From the NCBI RefSeq assembly GCF_014197145.1, contig NZ_JACIEZ010000003.1, positions 1 through 64,000 on the forward strand: 64,000 nt of DNA, in the 5' to 3' direction. Positions 1 to 9,656 of the stretch are shown here, piece after piece. The position numbers were made by a program, and so were the translations under genes. How positions within the stretch are numbered: position 1 is the stretch's first letter; each line of letters opens with the position of its first letter. The notes under the pieces are model-generated. The model saw only the letters and a program-made list of their open reading frames with translations. It searched no databases and was not told the DNA's origin. Source of the stretch: Gellertiella hungarica. Lineage in GTDB: Bacteria > Pseudomonadota > Alphaproteobacteria > Rhizobiales > Rhizobiaceae.

Positions 1-712
1 GAATATTATCCCACAGGTTTTGCTGCGGGGGATGAACGGGATGCAAATTTTTATCGGTGGAGAAACAGGGGGTTAGGGATTTGGGGGGAGTGGGGCGTGG
101 AGTGTGCCGATGCGCACCCCCCTCTGTCGGCTTCGCCGACATCTCCCCCTCAAGGGGGGGAGATCATAGGCCGCGTTTGCCGATGCGCACCCCCCTCTGC
201 CCCTGCACGGCGTTTCCTTTGCCGCACCGCACCCCCCTCTGTCCCTGCCGGGACATCTCCCCCTCAAGGGGGGGAGATCGACATTGTGGTTTTTGGTTTC
301 CTCAAACAACAAACGTTTCACTTGCAGAAACGTCTGCTGGGGACTGCCCGCATCAACCCCATCCCGATCTCCCCCCTTGAGGGGGAGATGCCCGGCAGGG
401 CAGAGGGGGGTGCGCAACCGCAAACGCGACGCTCAATCTCCCCCTCGCGGCGAGCGAAGCTCGTCCGCCCGGGGAGATGTCGGCGAAGCCGACAGAGGGG
501 GGTGCGTATCGGCAAACTCCACGCCACGCAGGGCAGAGGGGGGTGCGGTGCCTCAAACGCAACGCCACGCCAGTCAGGGGGCGACGTGCAGGTGTTCAGG
601 ATCGAGGAGCGAGGAGCGGCGTGCCGAGGAGAGCGGAAGACCTCACCCCGGTTGGATGTTAGCGAAACCCGCCAGCATAGCTGCTTGGCTGGCAACTCTC
701 GGCGCAAATCTC
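1..712. repeat. Gene-free block of mosaic palindromic repeats
   Basis: No convincing gene is present. The stretch from about 97 to 560 is built from short G/C-run palindromes of the type ATCTCCCCCT..AGGGGGAGAT (141-164, 255-278, 367-389), a variant with a longer hairpin containing GACGAGCTTCGCTCG in reverse (about 434-480), and linker words such as GCACCCCCCTCTG and CAGAGGGGGGTGC. ORFs across it on both strands are low-complexity by-products of these repeats. The first 95 bases and roughly 560-712 show nothing I can assign. The block lies just downstream of uvrB. Confidence 0.8.
229..413 (+). repeat. Composite MITE-like element, copy 1
   Basis: About 50-bp left arm (229-279) and right arm (366-413) are near-perfect reverse complements of each other, each holding a GCACCCCCCTCTG-type end and a CCCCCTC..GAGGGGG palindrome. 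Between them lies a core of about 85 bp that recurs at 26.5, 32.1 and 45.6 kb. No ORF for a transposase is inside. I infer a non-autonomous or palindromic interspersed repeat; I cannot name its family. Confidence 0.7.
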
Positions 713-3700
713 CTACCGTCCCGGCCGTCCCGTCTTGCCCTTTGTCCGGCCCTTGCGCTTCACGTCCACCGGGTCCTCGTAGGAGCCGACGCCGGCGCGG
801 GCGCGGCGGAGGGGGGCGGGGTCGTCGGGGGTGCGGTCGGGCTGGCCTTCGAGCAGCGGGGAATGCCGCTTCGCGGTCGCCAGATGCTCCGGCGGCTTTG
901 CCGGAAGGCGGTCAGGGGTGACCGGTTTTTCCGTGCGGCCCACCGTCATTTCGTCCAGCGTGTTCTTGCGGAACAGGGATTTGCCCGCGGGCTCCGCGAT
1001 GTCGCGGCCCATCTCGTCCAGCTCCGGCTTGCGGAACAGCGGCTTCACGCCATCCGTGCCCGGGCCCATGTCGTCGAGCGAGGGTTTGGCGAAGTAGGAA
1101 GACGGGGTGCCCGCCGCCCCCTCATCCGGCGCTGACGCGCCACCTTCTCCCCGCCGGGGAGAAGAGGAGGCGCGCCCGCCTTCGGCTCCCGCAGCCTGCT
1201 GGCTTGCCTTCCCCTTCGGGCTTTCAGCCCTCGACGCCTCTGGGTTCTGCTTCCCCCTCGAGCCTTCGGCTCTCGACGCCTCTTGGTTCTGTTTCCCCCT
1301 CGGGCCTTCAGCCCTCGACGCCTCTTCCTTGGAAATCGGGTCGTCCATGGCGGCGAGTTCGGCGGCCTTGAGGCGCTTGATCTCGTCGCGCAGGCGGGCG
1401 GCCTTTTCGAAGTCGAGGTCGGCGGCGGCGTCGCGCATCTGCTTTTCCAGCGCGTTGAGATGGGCCTGCAGGTTGTTGCCCACCAGGTGCCCGCCATCGG
1501 CGAAGCCCTTGCCCGATGCGCCGGAGATGTCGGCGCGCACGTGGTCGCGCTCGTAGACGCTGTCGAGAATGTCGGAGATCTTCGCCTTCACCGATTCCGG
1601 CGTGATGCCGTTCAGGCGGTTGTATTCCATCTGCTTGTCGCGGCGGCGGTTGGTTTCCTCCATCGCCCGCTTCATCGAGCCGGTGATGTTGTCCGCGTAA
1701 AGAATGACCTTGCCGTCCACGTTTCGCGCGGCGCGGCCGATGGTCTGGATGAGCGAGGTTTCCGAGCGCAGGAAGCCTTCCTTGTCCGCGTCGAGGATGG
1801 CCACGAAGCCGCATTCGGGAATGTCGAGGCCCTCTCGCAGCAGGTTGATGCCGACAAGCACGTCGAAGGCGCCGAGGCGGAGATCGCGGATGATCTCGAT
1901 GCGCTCCAGCGTATCGATGTCGGAATGCATGTAGCGCACCCTGACACCCTGCTCGTGCAGATATTCGGTGAGGTCTTCCGCCATGCGCTTGGTAAGCACG
2001 GTGACAAGCGTGCGGTAGCCCTTGGCGGAGGTCTCGCGGATCTCGCCCAGAACGTCGTCCACCTGGGTGCGGGCGGAGCGCACCTCCACCGGCGGATCGA
2101 TGAGGCCCGTGGGGCGAATGACCTGCTCGGCAAAGACGCCGCCGGCCTGCTCCATCTCCCAGTTGCCGGGGGTCGCCGACACCGCGATGGTCTGCGGGCG
2201 CATCGCGTCCCATTCCTCGAAGCGCAGGGGGCGGTTGTCCATGCAGGAGGGCAGGCGGAAGCCGTATTCGGCGAGCGTCGCCTTGCGGCGGAAGTCGCCG
2301 CGATACATGCCGCCGATCTGCGGGATGGTCACATGGCTTTCGTCGATGAAGATCAGGGCATTGTCGGGGATGTACTCGAACAGCGTCGGCGGCGGCTCGC
2401 CGGGGCGGCGGCCGGTGAGATAGCGCGAATAGTTTTCGATCCCGGCACAGGAGCCCGTCGCTTCCAGCATCTCGATATCGTATTTGGTGCGCTGCTCCAG
2501 CCGCTGCGCCTCCAGCAGGCGGCCGGCGCGCTCCAGCTCGGCAAGCCGATGCTTCAGCTCCTCCTTGATCGCCTTGATGGCGCCGTTCAGCGTCGGCCGC
2601 GGCGTGACATAGTGCGAATTGGCGTAGATCTTCACGCTCTTCAGGTCGCCGGTCTTCTGGCCGGTGAGCGGATCGAACTCCGTGATCGAGTCGATCTCGT
2701 CGCCGAAGAGCGAGATGCGCCAGGCGGCATCCTCCAGGTGGGCGGGGAAGATCTCGATCGTGTCGCCCCGCACCCGGAACGAGCCGCGCTGGAAATCCAT
2801 GTCGCGGCGCTTGTATTGCTGGGCCACGAGATCGGCGAGCAGCTGGCGCTGGTCGATGCGGTCGCCCACCTGCATCTGGAAGGTCATGGCGGTGTAGGTT
2901 TCCACCGAGCCGATACCGTAGATGCAGGAGACCGAGGCGACAATGATGCAGTCGTCCCGCTCGAGGATCGCGCGGGTGGCGGCGTGGCGCATCCGGTCGA
3001 TCTGCTCGTTGATGGAGCTTTCCTTCTCGATATAGGTATCCGAGCGGGGCACATAGGCCTCCGGCTGGTAGTAATCGTAGTAGGAAACGAAATATTCCAC
3101 TGCGTTGTTGGGGAAGAAGTTCTTGAACTCGGAATAGAGCTGTGCAGCCAGCGTCTTGTTCGGCGCGAGGATCACCGCCGGGCGCTGCGTTTCCTCGATC
3201 ACCTTGGCCATGGTGAAGGTCTTGCCCGAGCCGGTGACGCCGAGCAGCACCTGGCTGCGCTCGCCGGAATTCAGCCCCTCGGTCAGGTCGCGGATGGCGG
3301 TCGGCTGGTCGCCGGCGGGCTTGTAGTCCGTGACCATCCTCAGCGGAATCCCGCCCTCCGATTTTTCCGGCCGGGCAGGGCGGTGCGGCACCCACAGCTT
3401 GCCGTCCTTGAACAGCGGATTGCCGCTCTCGATCAGCTTCGACAGCGCCTCGACGGTGGCGGTCACGCCGCTTTTCGAAAGCTGGTCCGCTTCCTCCAGG
3501 CTCACATCCATGCCGGCCACGGGGTTGAGCCCCGCCGCCGCGCGCGTCTTCGGATCGGTGGAGCCGCCCATCGACGTGCCGCGCGAGGATTTCATCGCGG
3601 TCGGTTCGGCGGCCTTGGCAGACTTTTTGCGGGGTTTTTCTCCGCTCACGCTGCCGGCGCCCTGCGCCTGCGCTCCGCGGGGGCCTCCGGCCGTTTCCCA

Positions 3701-3931
3701 CTCGTCCCCGGCGGAGGTCTGGGTGCGGGCGGCGATTTCCACCTTCTTGCGGTGCTTGCCGGCCTTCGACGCGATCTCGCGCTGGGTCTCCATGCCGGAG
3801 GCTTCCGCCTCCGCCTCCAGCTGCTTTACCCAGTCGGATACGGAGCCCGAGAGCGGCGCGCCCTCGAAGGCGGACTGCGGCGCTTCTTCGAAACCGGAGG
3901 GACGGGACGGATTTTTCGGAGCTTTGGACAT
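713..3931 (-). CDS. uvrB: UvrB, excinuclease ABC subunit B
   Basis: Damage-recognition helicase of nucleotide excision repair, acting with UvrA and UvrC in the cytoplasm. The UvrB core begins near residue 195 ([15 protein letters not shown]) and shows Walker A GVTGSGKT, the beta-hairpin region around [16 protein letters not shown]-type DESH, and the C-terminal UVR motif ([18 protein letters not shown]) that binds UvrC. I start at 3931 ([14 protein letters not shown]), not at the upstream 3994 ATG, because this N-terminus resembles rhizobial UvrB. At about 1072 residues it is far longer than the roughly 670 of E. coli; it has about 190 extra residues in front and a low-complexity tail behind the UVR motif. 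That tail contains two kinds of repeat DNA (listed separately). Identity is certain; the role of the extensions is unknown. Confidence 0.96.
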   Translation of the reverse strand: MSKAPKNPSRPSGFEEAPQSAFEGAPLSGSVSDWVKQLEAEAEASGMETQREIASKAGKHRKKVEIAARTQTSAGDEWETAGGPRGAQAQGAGSVSGEKPRKKSAKAAEPTAMKSSRGTSMGGSTDPKTRAAAGLNPVAGMDVSLEEADQLSKSGVTATVEALSKLIESGNPLFKDGKLWVPHRPARPEKSEGGIPLRMVTDYKPAGDQPTAIRDLTEGLNSGERSQVLLGVTGSGKTFTMAKVIEETQRPAVILAPNKTLAAQLYSEFKNFFPNNAVEYFVSYYDYYQPEAYVPRSDTYIEKESSINEQIDRMRHAATRAILERDDCIIVASVSCIYGIGSVETYTAMTFQMQVGDRIDQRQLLADLVAQQYKRRDMDFQRGSFRVRGDTIEIFPAHLEDAAWRISLFGDEIDSITEFDPLTGQKTGDLKSVKIYANSHYVTPRPTLNGAIKAIKEELKHRLAELERAGRLLEAQRLEQRTKYDIEMLEATGSCAGIENYSRYLTGRRPGEPPPTLFEYIPDNALIFIDESHVTIPQIGGMYRGDFRRKATLAEYGFRLPSCMDNRPLRFEEWDAMRPQTIAVSATPGNWEMEQAGGVFAEQVIRPTGLIDPPVEVRSARTQVDDVLGEIRETSAKGYRTLVTVLTKRMAEDLTEYLHEQGVRVRYMHSDIDTLERIEIIRDLRLGAFDVLVGINLLREGLDIPECGFVAILDADKEGFLRSETSLIQTIGRAARNVDGKVILYADNITGSMKRAMEETNRRRDKQMEYNRLNGITPESVKAKISDILDSVYERDHVRADISGASGKGFADGGHLVGNNLQAHLNALEKQMRDAAADLDFEKAARLRDEIKRLKAAELAAMDDPISKEEASRAEGPRGKQNQEASRAEGSRGKQNPEASRAESPKGKASQQAAGAEGGRASSSPRRGEGGASAPDEGAAGTPSSYFAKPSLDDMGPGTDGVKPLFRKPELDEMGRDIAEPAGKSLFRKNTLDEMTVGRTEKPVTPDRLPAKPPEHLATAKRHSPLLEGQPDRTPDDPAPLRRARAGVGSYEDPVDVKRKGRTKGKTGRPGR
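1119..1172 (-). repeat. Intergenic-type palindromic repeat read in frame within uvrB
   Basis: CCTCATCCGG...CACCTTCTCCCC followed by CCGGGGAGAAG resembles the short palindromic intergenic repeats I know from rhizobial and Brucella-type genomes. Here it is translated as part of the UvrB C-terminal tail (around SSPRRGEGG) and keeps the frame open. The family assignment is from memory and needs comparison with the rest of the genome. Confidence 0.55.
1199..1324 (-). repeat. Three 42-bp tandem repeats in the uvrB tail
   Basis: Units 1283-1324, 1241-1282 and 1199-1240 (in reading order on the minus strand) each encode 14 residues: [28 protein letters not shown] and [14 protein letters not shown]. 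The period is a multiple of three, so copy-number change would keep UvrB in frame. The encoded peptide is basic and likely disordered. Confidence 0.85.
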
Positions 3932-4119
3932 GCCCCGGAATATGGAGAGAGTCCCCCCGAAAGGAAAGGGCAAATGCGTACAAAAGGGAAACAAAAATTC
4001 AGGTGGCGGGCCGGCAAATCAACTCTTGGGGAGGTTGTCCGGGCCGGTGCTGTGCAAAGCGGCCCGGCACGCTATGTCATGGAGCCATCCAGGACCGATT
4101 CCATGCGAGGACCCCGCCC

Positions 4120-4473
4120 ATGCCCTTTGCCCTTTCGCCCGCCGCCATCTGGCCCGTCGTCATGCTGCTGGCTTCCAACATCTTCATGACCTTCGCCTGG
4201 TACGGCCATCTGAAGCACAAGGGCACGGCCATCTGGCTGGCGATCGTGGTGAGCTGGGGCATCGCCTTCTTCGAATATTGCCTGGCCGTGCCGGCCAACC
4301 GCATCGGCTCGTCGGTCTATTCCACGGCGCAGCTGAAGACCATGCAGGAAGTCATCACGCTGGTGGTGTTCTCCGGCTTTTCCGTCTTCTGGCTGAAGGA
4401 AAGCCTGACGATCAACCACGCCATCGGCTTTGCGCTGATCGCGCTCGGCGCCAGCTTCGTCTTCAGGGCGTGA
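4120..4473 (+). CDS. DUF486 family small membrane protein
   Basis: A 117-residue integral membrane protein with about four hydrophobic segments (starting LSPAAIWPVVMLLASNIFMT, then WLAIVVSWGIAFFEY, a stretch around EVITLVVFSGFSVFWL, and IGFALIALGASFVF). The arrangement and the YGHLKHK motif fit the DUF486 family, which is related to small drug/metabolite transporters; no substrate is known. I chose the ATG at 4120 over an in-frame ATG at 4003 because only the later start gives the family N-terminus directly in front of the first membrane segment. It is divergent from uvrB and its 3' end overlaps the convergent RDD gene by 11 bp. Confidence 0.8.
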   Translation: MPFALSPAAIWPVVMLLASNIFMTFAWYGHLKHKGTAIWLAIVVSWGIAFFEYCLAVPANRIGSSVYSTAQLKTMQEVITLVVFSGFSVFWLKESLTINHAIGFALIALGASFVFRA

Positions 4474-5350
4474 CAACCCGGGTGCCGCTGAAGGTCTCGT
4501 AGTCGAGCTGGCCGGTATCGTGGTCGAAGCTGGCGAAGAACCAGTGGAACAGCACCGCGAGGAACAGCAGCCCTGCCAGCACGCCGGGCAGCATCACATA
4601 CCACTCGCCGAGCGCATAAGCGCGGTTGACCGCCTCGGCCAGGCCGATGCCGGGCTCGCTCGGCAGGCGATGCACCAGCGGTGTCAGGGGCACGAGCACC
4701 GCGGCCAGCGTGGCGGCGAGGAAGGGCGCGATCTTCAGCGCCTCGCGGCGCAGCGCAAGCGGCGCGGAAAGGGGCTCGGCGCCCACGGTCTCCACCCTCA
4801 GCTTCATCACGCGCTTTCCGGGGCTTCGGCGTCCGCCGGCCGAAAAGACCGCGAGATAGCCGATCAGGATGACGTAGAAGACCGCCAGGCTCGCATTCTG
4901 CGACAGCGTGTCCGCAGGGCGGAAGCTGCCGTCGGGCTGGCGGGTCAGAACGAAGGTGAGGCGGCTTTCCGTGCCGTTCTCCCGCGAGCCGCGCGAAGCC
5001 AGCGCGACGATCTGGCGCTTGCTGCCGTAGGGCCAGGTGCCGATCTCGCAATCGGCCAGGATGAGCGAGTCGTAATAGTGCCGCGCAAAGGCGCTCATCA
5101 GCCGGTCGCGGATCGGCCCGGCCTTCAGGGTTTCGCAGGCGCTGGACTGGTTGACGGTCATCAGCGGCGGCATCAGCCCCGCCTTGACGAGCGGGACGGA
5201 GGCTGCGCTGCACAGAAACAGCACGATGAAGTAATCGATCCAGAAGGCCAGAAAGCGCCGCCAGAAATGGCGCATCGCCGGCCCCGCCGCCAGGGCTGCC
5301 CCGCCTTCGCCGGGCCTGTCCGCGATGTGCCCTCTTCCCCCCAAGGCCAT
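4463..5350 (-). CDS. RDD family membrane protein
   Basis: A 295-residue polytopic membrane protein with the hallmarks of the RDD family: RRFLAFWIDYFIVLF near residue 30, a second membrane segment before RRSPGKRVMKLRVE, and two further hydrophobic segments toward the C-terminus. RDD proteins are of mostly unknown function; some act in cation/proton exchange. The long hydrophilic loop (about residues 65-145, with two cysteines) between the first two segments is unusually large for the family and may be periplasmic. The start lies 6 bp after the thioesterase stop, so the two genes probably share a transcript. A later start at the Met of AMRHFWRR (5275) is possible. Confidence 0.75.
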   Translation of the reverse strand: MALGGRGHIADRPGEGGAALAAGPAMRHFWRRFLAFWIDYFIVLFLCSAASVPLVKAGLMPPLMTVNQSSACETLKAGPIRDRLMSAFARHYYDSLILADCEIGTWPYGSKRQIVALASRGSRENGTESRLTFVLTRQPDGSFRPADTLSQNASLAVFYVILIGYLAVFSAGGRRSPGKRVMKLRVETVGAEPLSAPLALRREALKIAPFLAATLAAVLVPLTPLVHRLPSEPGIGLAEAVNRAYALGEWYVMLPGVLAGLLFLAVLFHWFFASFDHDTGQLDYETFSGTRVVTP

Positions 5351-5356
5351 GCGGCG

Positions 5357-5764
5357 TCAGCCTTCCGCCGGCACGGGCATGGGTTTGCCCTCGCCGTCGA
5401 GCGCCACCATGACGAAGGTCGCGTGGGTCACCTTTTCCATGACCGGGGTGAGGTAGCGCTGTGCCCAGGCTTCCACGTTGAGGGTGATGGAGGTGCGTCC
5501 CACGCGCTCGATATGGGTGTAGACGCAGAGCGTGTCGCCGATCTTGACCGGCATGGCGAAGGCCATTTCCTTCACCGCGGCGGTGACGACGCGGCCATGG
5601 GCCCGCTCGGCCGCGCGGATGCCGCAGGCAAGGTCCATCTGCGCCATCACCCAGCCGCCGAAAATGTCTCCGGCCGCATTCGCATCGCCGGGCATGGCGA
5701 GCGTCCGCAAGGTCAGCTCGCCCTGGGGTGTTGTCCTGTCTTCCACCGCATCAACCTCGTTCAT
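5357..5764 (-). CDS. Acyl-CoA thioesterase, YciA-like hotdog fold
   Basis: A 135-residue single-hotdog protein. It carries the family motif ANAAGDIFGGWVMAQMDLA, in which the Asp/Asn and Gly-Gly positions form the active site of YciA-type acyl-CoA thioesterases, followed by a VVTAAVKEMAF beta strand. It should hydrolyse short- to medium-chain acyl-CoA in the cytoplasm. An AAGGAAAG ribosome-binding sequence precedes the ATG at 5764. It is the first gene of a likely two-gene operon with the RDD protein. Confidence 0.88.
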   Translation of the reverse strand: MNEVDAVEDRTTPQGELTLRTLAMPGDANAAGDIFGGWVMAQMDLACGIRAAERAHGRVVTAAVKEMAFAMPVKIGDTLCVYTHIERVGRTSITLNVEAWAQRYLTPVMEKVTHATFVMVALDGEGKPMPVPAEG

Positions 5765-5907
5765 CGGGAATCGCTTTCCTTCTTATAGCGGATAGAGACG
5801 GGGAGGGCATATGCTGCACTCGCCCGGAAAGACTCCCTTAACCATCCCGCCCTAGTGTGGGGAGGATTTGTGTGGCGGGTGTTCCGCCGGTCCGGAGTGG
5901 CATTCGT

Positions 5908-7209
5908 ATGGCGTATCTTGCCCCCTTGCGGCGATCCCTGCTGCCGCTCCTCATTTCCGTTTCGCTTGCCGCCTGCTCGACCGACGGGCTGATGATCGAC
6001 AGCAGCGCGCGCGTTTCCGCCATCGAGCCCCAGCCGCAAAGGCGGGCCCTGCCGGTGGCCGAAAGCCAGCAGACCTATGCCGCGCCCGTGCCGGTCGCCA
6101 CCCAGGCCGCCGCCTATCCGCAGGCGGGCCTTGCCGCCCAGCCGCCGCGCGCGCTTCCCCCCATCGACAGCGACGAGGCGCTGGCGCTCAACGGCTCGAC
6201 GCCCTCCGGCGGGCCGCAGCTCGGCGAACCGCCCCGGGTTCTCGGACAGCTCACCATGAACCAGGGCGGCCAGCTGGTCGCGCCGCAGGCCATGCAGCCC
6301 GCACCGGCCCAGCAGGTGGCCATGGCCGATCCGTCCGACCCCAACCAGCAGGGCGTGAGCATCGACGACGGGCTCGGCGTCGGTGGCGGCGCTACCAGCC
6401 TTGCGCAGGAAGAGGCGATGCAGATCGCCGAAACCAATCCCTCCGAACCGGTCGTGGGCGGGATCGGCACCGACAATCCGGTGGCCTATCCCTCGGCCCA
6501 GCCGGCCGATCCGCTTCTGGCAGAACAGGCGGGCTATCCCGAGACCGCGCCTGCGCCGCCGCGCCAGTCCTATCCGGCAAGCCAGCAGGTGGCCATGCTG
6601 CCGCGTCCCATCGACCCGACGGTCAACCCGGTGCTGCCGCCGCGCCCGGCGGCGATGCCCAATTCCGAAATTGCCTGCCGCAGCGCCTTGCAGAAGCTCG
6701 GCGTGAAATTCCAGGACGTGCCGGCAATCTCGAACGGCCGCGCCTGCGGCATCGCCTATCCCATCAAGGTCTACGGCTTCGCCAGCAACATCCAGATGAA
6801 GCCGGCGATCACGCTCAACTGCCAGGTGACCTACGCCTTCGCGCAGTGGGTGAAGAACGAGCTCAACCCCTCGGCGCGCTATCGCTACTGGTCGGGCGTG
6901 AAGACCATCATTCCGCTCGGCGGCTATTCCTGCCGCCGGATGAACTCGTCCGCCCGCAATCCCTGGTCCGAACATGCCCGCGGCAACGCCATCGATGTCG
7001 GCAAGTTCATCCTGAACAACGGCAAGGAAATCGACGTGCGCAAGCCGGGCTTCTTCTCGTTCCGGGAAAAGGGCCTGCTGAACGCCGTGCGCTCGGAAAG
7101 CTGCAAGTACTTCCACACCGTTCTCGGCCCCGGCAGCGACCCGCACCACAAGGACCACTTCCACTTCGACCTGAGAGCGCGGAAATCCGGCTATCGTCAC
7201 TGCGACTGA
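5908..7209 (+). CDS. Extensin-like family lipoprotein (cell-wall hydrolase fold)
   Basis: A 433-residue envelope protein. The start at 5908 (MAYLAPLRRS) gives a clean lipoprotein signal with lipobox LAAC near residue 22; the in-frame ATG at 5857 would bury it. Residues about 25-250 are Pro/Ala/Gln-rich and likely a flexible spacer. The C-terminal 180 residues form an Extensin-like_C domain (PF06904) starting at CRSALQKLGVKF, with conserved cysteines and metal-type motifs SEHARGNAIDVG and HHKDHFHFDL that resemble LAS/MepA-like peptidoglycan peptidases. I infer an outer-membrane-anchored peptidoglycan peptidase; the activity is not shown. Confidence 0.85.
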   Translation: MAYLAPLRRSLLPLLISVSLAACSTDGLMIDSSARVSAIEPQPQRRALPVAESQQTYAAPVPVATQAAAYPQAGLAAQPPRALPPIDSDEALALNGSTPSGGPQLGEPPRVLGQLTMNQGGQLVAPQAMQPAPAQQVAMADPSDPNQQGVSIDDGLGVGGGATSLAQEEAMQIAETNPSEPVVGGIGTDNPVAYPSAQPADPLLAEQAGYPETAPAPPRQSYPASQQVAMLPRPIDPTVNPVLPPRPAAMPNSEIACRSALQKLGVKFQDVPAISNGRACGIAYPIKVYGFASNIQMKPAITLNCQVTYAFAQWVKNELNPSARYRYWSGVKTIIPLGGYSCRRMNSSARNPWSEHARGNAIDVGKFILNNGKEIDVRKPGFFSFREKGLLNAVRSESCKYFHTVLGPGSDPHHKDHFHFDLRARKSGYRHCD

Positions 7210-7332
7210 TGCCCCTTTCAGAATTCCTCAGCCTGCCCCCCTTGTTCTTGGCCTCGTCTCCCGGAGTTTCGGCGCTATAGTCAGGCGCGTTGCTGCGATT
7301 CCATTGCCTTTTCATCCAAGAACGGGGCCGCG

Positions 7333-8262
7333 ATGCCGAAATCGATCATTTCTGTCGAAAGACTGACGAAAACCTATGCGAACGGCTTCGAGGCGCTGAA
7401 AGGCGTCGATCTGGAGATCGCCGAGGGGGAAATCCTGGCGCTGCTCGGGCCGAACGGCGCGGGCAAGACGACGCTGATCTCGATCATCTGCGGGATCGTC
7501 ACGCCGTCCGGCGGGCGGGTGCTGGCGGGCGGCCATGACGTGGTGCGGGATTTCCGCGAGACGCGTGCGCTGATCGGCCTCGTGCCGCAGGAGCTCACCA
7601 CCGACCAGTTCGAAACCGTGTGGAACACCGTGAGCTTTTCCCGCGGCCTGCACGGCAAGAAGCCGAACCCGGCCTATATCGAGCAGGTGCTGCGCGACCT
7701 TTCCCTGTGGGACAAGAAGGACTTCATGCTGCGCCAGCTTTCCGGCGGCATGAAGCGGCGCGTTCTCATTGCCAAGGCGCTGTCGCACGAGCCGCGCGTG
7801 CTGTTCCTCGACGAACCGACCGCGGGCGTCGACGTCAACCTGCGCAAGGACATGTGGCAGGTGGTGGGGCGGCTTCGGGAAAGCGGCGTGACCATCATCC
7901 TCACCACCCACTACATCGAGGAGGCCGAGGAGATCGCCGATCGGGTCGGCGTCATCGACGGCGGCCGGCTTCTGCTGGTCGAGGACAAGGTGACGCTGAT
8001 GAAGAAACTCGGCGCCAAGCAGCTGATCCTCGAGCTTTCGGAACCGCTTGGCGCCATACCGGAAGCCCTTTCCGGCTACGGGCTCCGGCTGGAGAACGAG
8101 GGGCAGGCCCTGGTCTACGATTATGACGGCCATGACCAGACGGACCGCATCGGCCCCTTCCTGCAGGCGCTCAGCGCCGCCGGCATCTCCTTCAAGGACC
8201 TCTCGACCCGGCAGAATTCGCTGGAAGACATCTTCGTTTCACTGATTGGAGAGCGGGCATGA
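7333..8262 (+). CDS. ABC-2 type exporter, ATP-binding subunit
   Basis: A 309-residue ABC ATPase with Walker [11 protein letters not shown]-loop VPQELTTD, signature LSGGMKRR, Walker [13 protein letters not shown] and the switch His in [11 protein letters not shown]. The C-terminal 80 residues carry the extension seen in DrrA/CcmA/NodI-like exporter ATPases. It overlaps the permease gene by ATGA (8259-8262), so the two are translationally coupled. The substrate cannot be told from sequence; drugs, lipids or polysaccharides are known for the class. No substrate-binding protein is nearby, which fits export. Confidence 0.9.
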   Translation: MPKSIISVERLTKTYANGFEALKGVDLEIAEGEILALLGPNGAGKTTLISIICGIVTPSGGRVLAGGHDVVRDFRETRALIGLVPQELTTDQFETVWNTVSFSRGLHGKKPNPAYIEQVLRDLSLWDKKDFMLRQLSGGMKRRVLIAKALSHEPRVLFLDEPTAGVDVNLRKDMWQVVGRLRESGVTIILTTHYIEEAEEIADRVGVIDGGRLLLVEDKVTLMKKLGAKQLILELSEPLGAIPEALSGYGLRLENEGQALVYDYDGHDQTDRIGPFLQALSAAGISFKDLSTRQNSLEDIFVSLIGERA

Positions 8263-9020
8263 ACTGGCAGGCGATGAAATCCATCTATCTGTTCGAGATG
8301 GCCCGCACCCGGCGCACGCTGCTGCAGAGCATCGTCTCGCCCGTGCTGTCCACCTCGCTCTACTTCATCGTGTTCGGTTCGGCCATCGGATCCCGCATCC
8401 AGAACATCGAGGGGGTCTCCTACGGCTCCTTCATCACGCCGGGGCTGATCATGCTTTCGCTGCTCACCCTCTGCATCTCGAACGGCTCCTTCGGCATCTA
8501 TTTCCCGAAGTTCACCGGCACCATCTACGAGCTTCTCTCCTCGCCCGTATCGATGCCGGAGATCCTGGTGGGCTATGTGGGTGCGGCGGCCAGCAAGGGG
8601 CTGATCGTCGGCGCCATCATCCTCGGCACCGCCTATTTCTTCGTTGACGTGACGATCCAGCATCCCTTGCTGATGATCACCTTCTTCGTGCTGACGGCGA
8701 TCACCTTCAGCCTGCTGGGATTCATCATCGGCATCTGGGCCACCAACTTCGAACAGCTGAGCCTGATCCCGAGCCTCGTCATCCCGCCGCTCACCTTCCT
8801 CGGCGGTTGCTTCTACTCGATCAACATGCTGCCGCCGCTCTGGCAGACGGTCAGCCACTTCAACCCGGTGCTCTATCTGGTCAGCGGCTTCCGCTGGAGC
8901 TTCTACGGCATATCCGACGTCAATCCCTGGATCAGCCTTGCCATCATCATCGCCTTCCTCGGCGTCTGCCTGGTGCTGGTGAGCTGGATGTTCCGCACCG
9001 GCTACCGGCTGAAGAGCTAA
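8259..9020 (+). CDS. ABC-2 type exporter, permease subunit
   Basis: A 253-residue membrane protein with about six hydrophobic segments and the ABC-2 permease pattern: an N-terminal region rich in Arg ([14 protein letters not shown]), the segment [23 protein letters not shown] cut by a coupling helix, and the C-terminal motif [18 protein letters not shown]. It forms the membrane half of the exporter encoded with the upstream ATPase and resembles the NodJ/DrrB group. The start overlaps the ATPase stop. No signs of transfer or damage. Confidence 0.9.
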   Translation: MNWQAMKSIYLFEMARTRRTLLQSIVSPVLSTSLYFIVFGSAIGSRIQNIEGVSYGSFITPGLIMLSLLTLCISNGSFGIYFPKFTGTIYELLSSPVSMPEILVGYVGAAASKGLIVGAIILGTAYFFVDVTIQHPLLMITFFVLTAITFSLLGFIIGIWATNFEQLSLIPSLVIPPLTFLGGCFYSINMLPPLWQTVSHFNPVLYLVSGFRWSFYGISDVNPWISLAIIIAFLGVCLVLVSWMFRTGYRLKS

Positions 9021-9023
9021 ACC

Positions 9024-9342
9024 CTACTCCGCATCGAAGGACTGGGCAGCGACATCCTGCGCGCCGTGCAGGATGCGGAGGATCACGATGCGGTCCGGTT
9101 CGCGCAGGAAATAGATGCAGCGGTTACGGAAGGGTAAAGGCACGAATGCCCGGGCCAAGTTCATGCCGCGGAACCCCGGTAAAATCGACGTCGGCAATCC
9201 ACTTCATCTTGGCCGTGATCTGATCGACCAGCATCGCCGCGGCCAGGGGGTTCGTTTTTGCGATGTGGTGCGAAAGGCGGGCGATATCACGCCGTGCGCG
9301 GGGCATCACCTCCAGCAATTTCCCCTTCGCTCGCGTCTTCAT
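9024..9342 (-). pseudogene. ParE/RelE-type toxin gene with a frameshift
   Basis: The first part (ATG at 9342, or more likely MPRARRDIARL at 9306) reads as a ParE toxin N-terminus up to GIRAF, then stops after TLP at 9124. The missing C-terminus is present in the next frame directly downstream (RNRCIYFLREPDRIVILRI...HGAQD..., stop at 9024-9026). ParE proteins normally read AFPYRNRC here, so one extra base around 9128-9137 explains the break. A full toxin would have been about 95-105 residues. This is a recent loss or a sequencing error. The upstream antitoxin gene is intact. Confidence 0.75.
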
Positions 9343-9595
9343 CCTCGGCCATGCTCATGATGTCGGCGTAAAGCTCGGCGGCGCTGCTGTAAACCTTGCA
9401 GCGCCCCGCCTCGTAGTCGTCGAGACCGAGCTGGATTTCGGCGCGCAGGCGTTCCAGTCGAACTTCATAACTCTCTAACATGGGCGTGTCGGCCTGTACA
9501 GGCGCGTCTTCGGGCGCGGGCGCACGCGGGCGGATGACGCCGTCGTCGAGCAGGTCGTCGTTGAATGGGCCGGGGCCGGGTCTTGCGCGCGCCAT
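9287..9595 (-). CDS. Antitoxin partner of the broken ParE-like toxin
   Basis: A protein of about 102 residues if started at MARARPGPGPFNDD (9595); a shorter start at MLESYEVRLERL (9481) is possible. The region LERLRAEIQLGLDDYEAGRCKVY looks like the C-terminal toxin-binding helix of ParD-type antitoxins, preceded by a Pro-rich stretch. The stop lies inside the start region of the toxin frame, the overlap expected for an antitoxin-toxin operon. Its product would normally neutralise the toxin and repress the operon. Assignment rests largely on the neighbour. Confidence 0.6.
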   Translation of the reverse strand: MARARPGPGPFNDDLLDDGVIRPRAPAPEDAPVQADTPMLESYEVRLERLRAEIQLGLDDYEAGRCKVYSSAAELYADIMSMAEDEDASEGEIAGGDAPRTA

Positions 9596-9656
9596 GGGGT
9601 GCTCCTTCCGAGACATCATGCCCGAGTGGGCGCGCGATGGCAAGGATTAGGCCGGG

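Noticed and set aside
97-560. Genes in the repeat block at the left end
   Set aside because: All frames translate palindromic repeats, giving Pro/Arg-rich peptides that recur in the other three blocks.
1283-4189. 968-residue frame opposite uvrB
   Set aside because: UvrB on the minus strand is certain; the antisense frame is due to GC-rich third positions.
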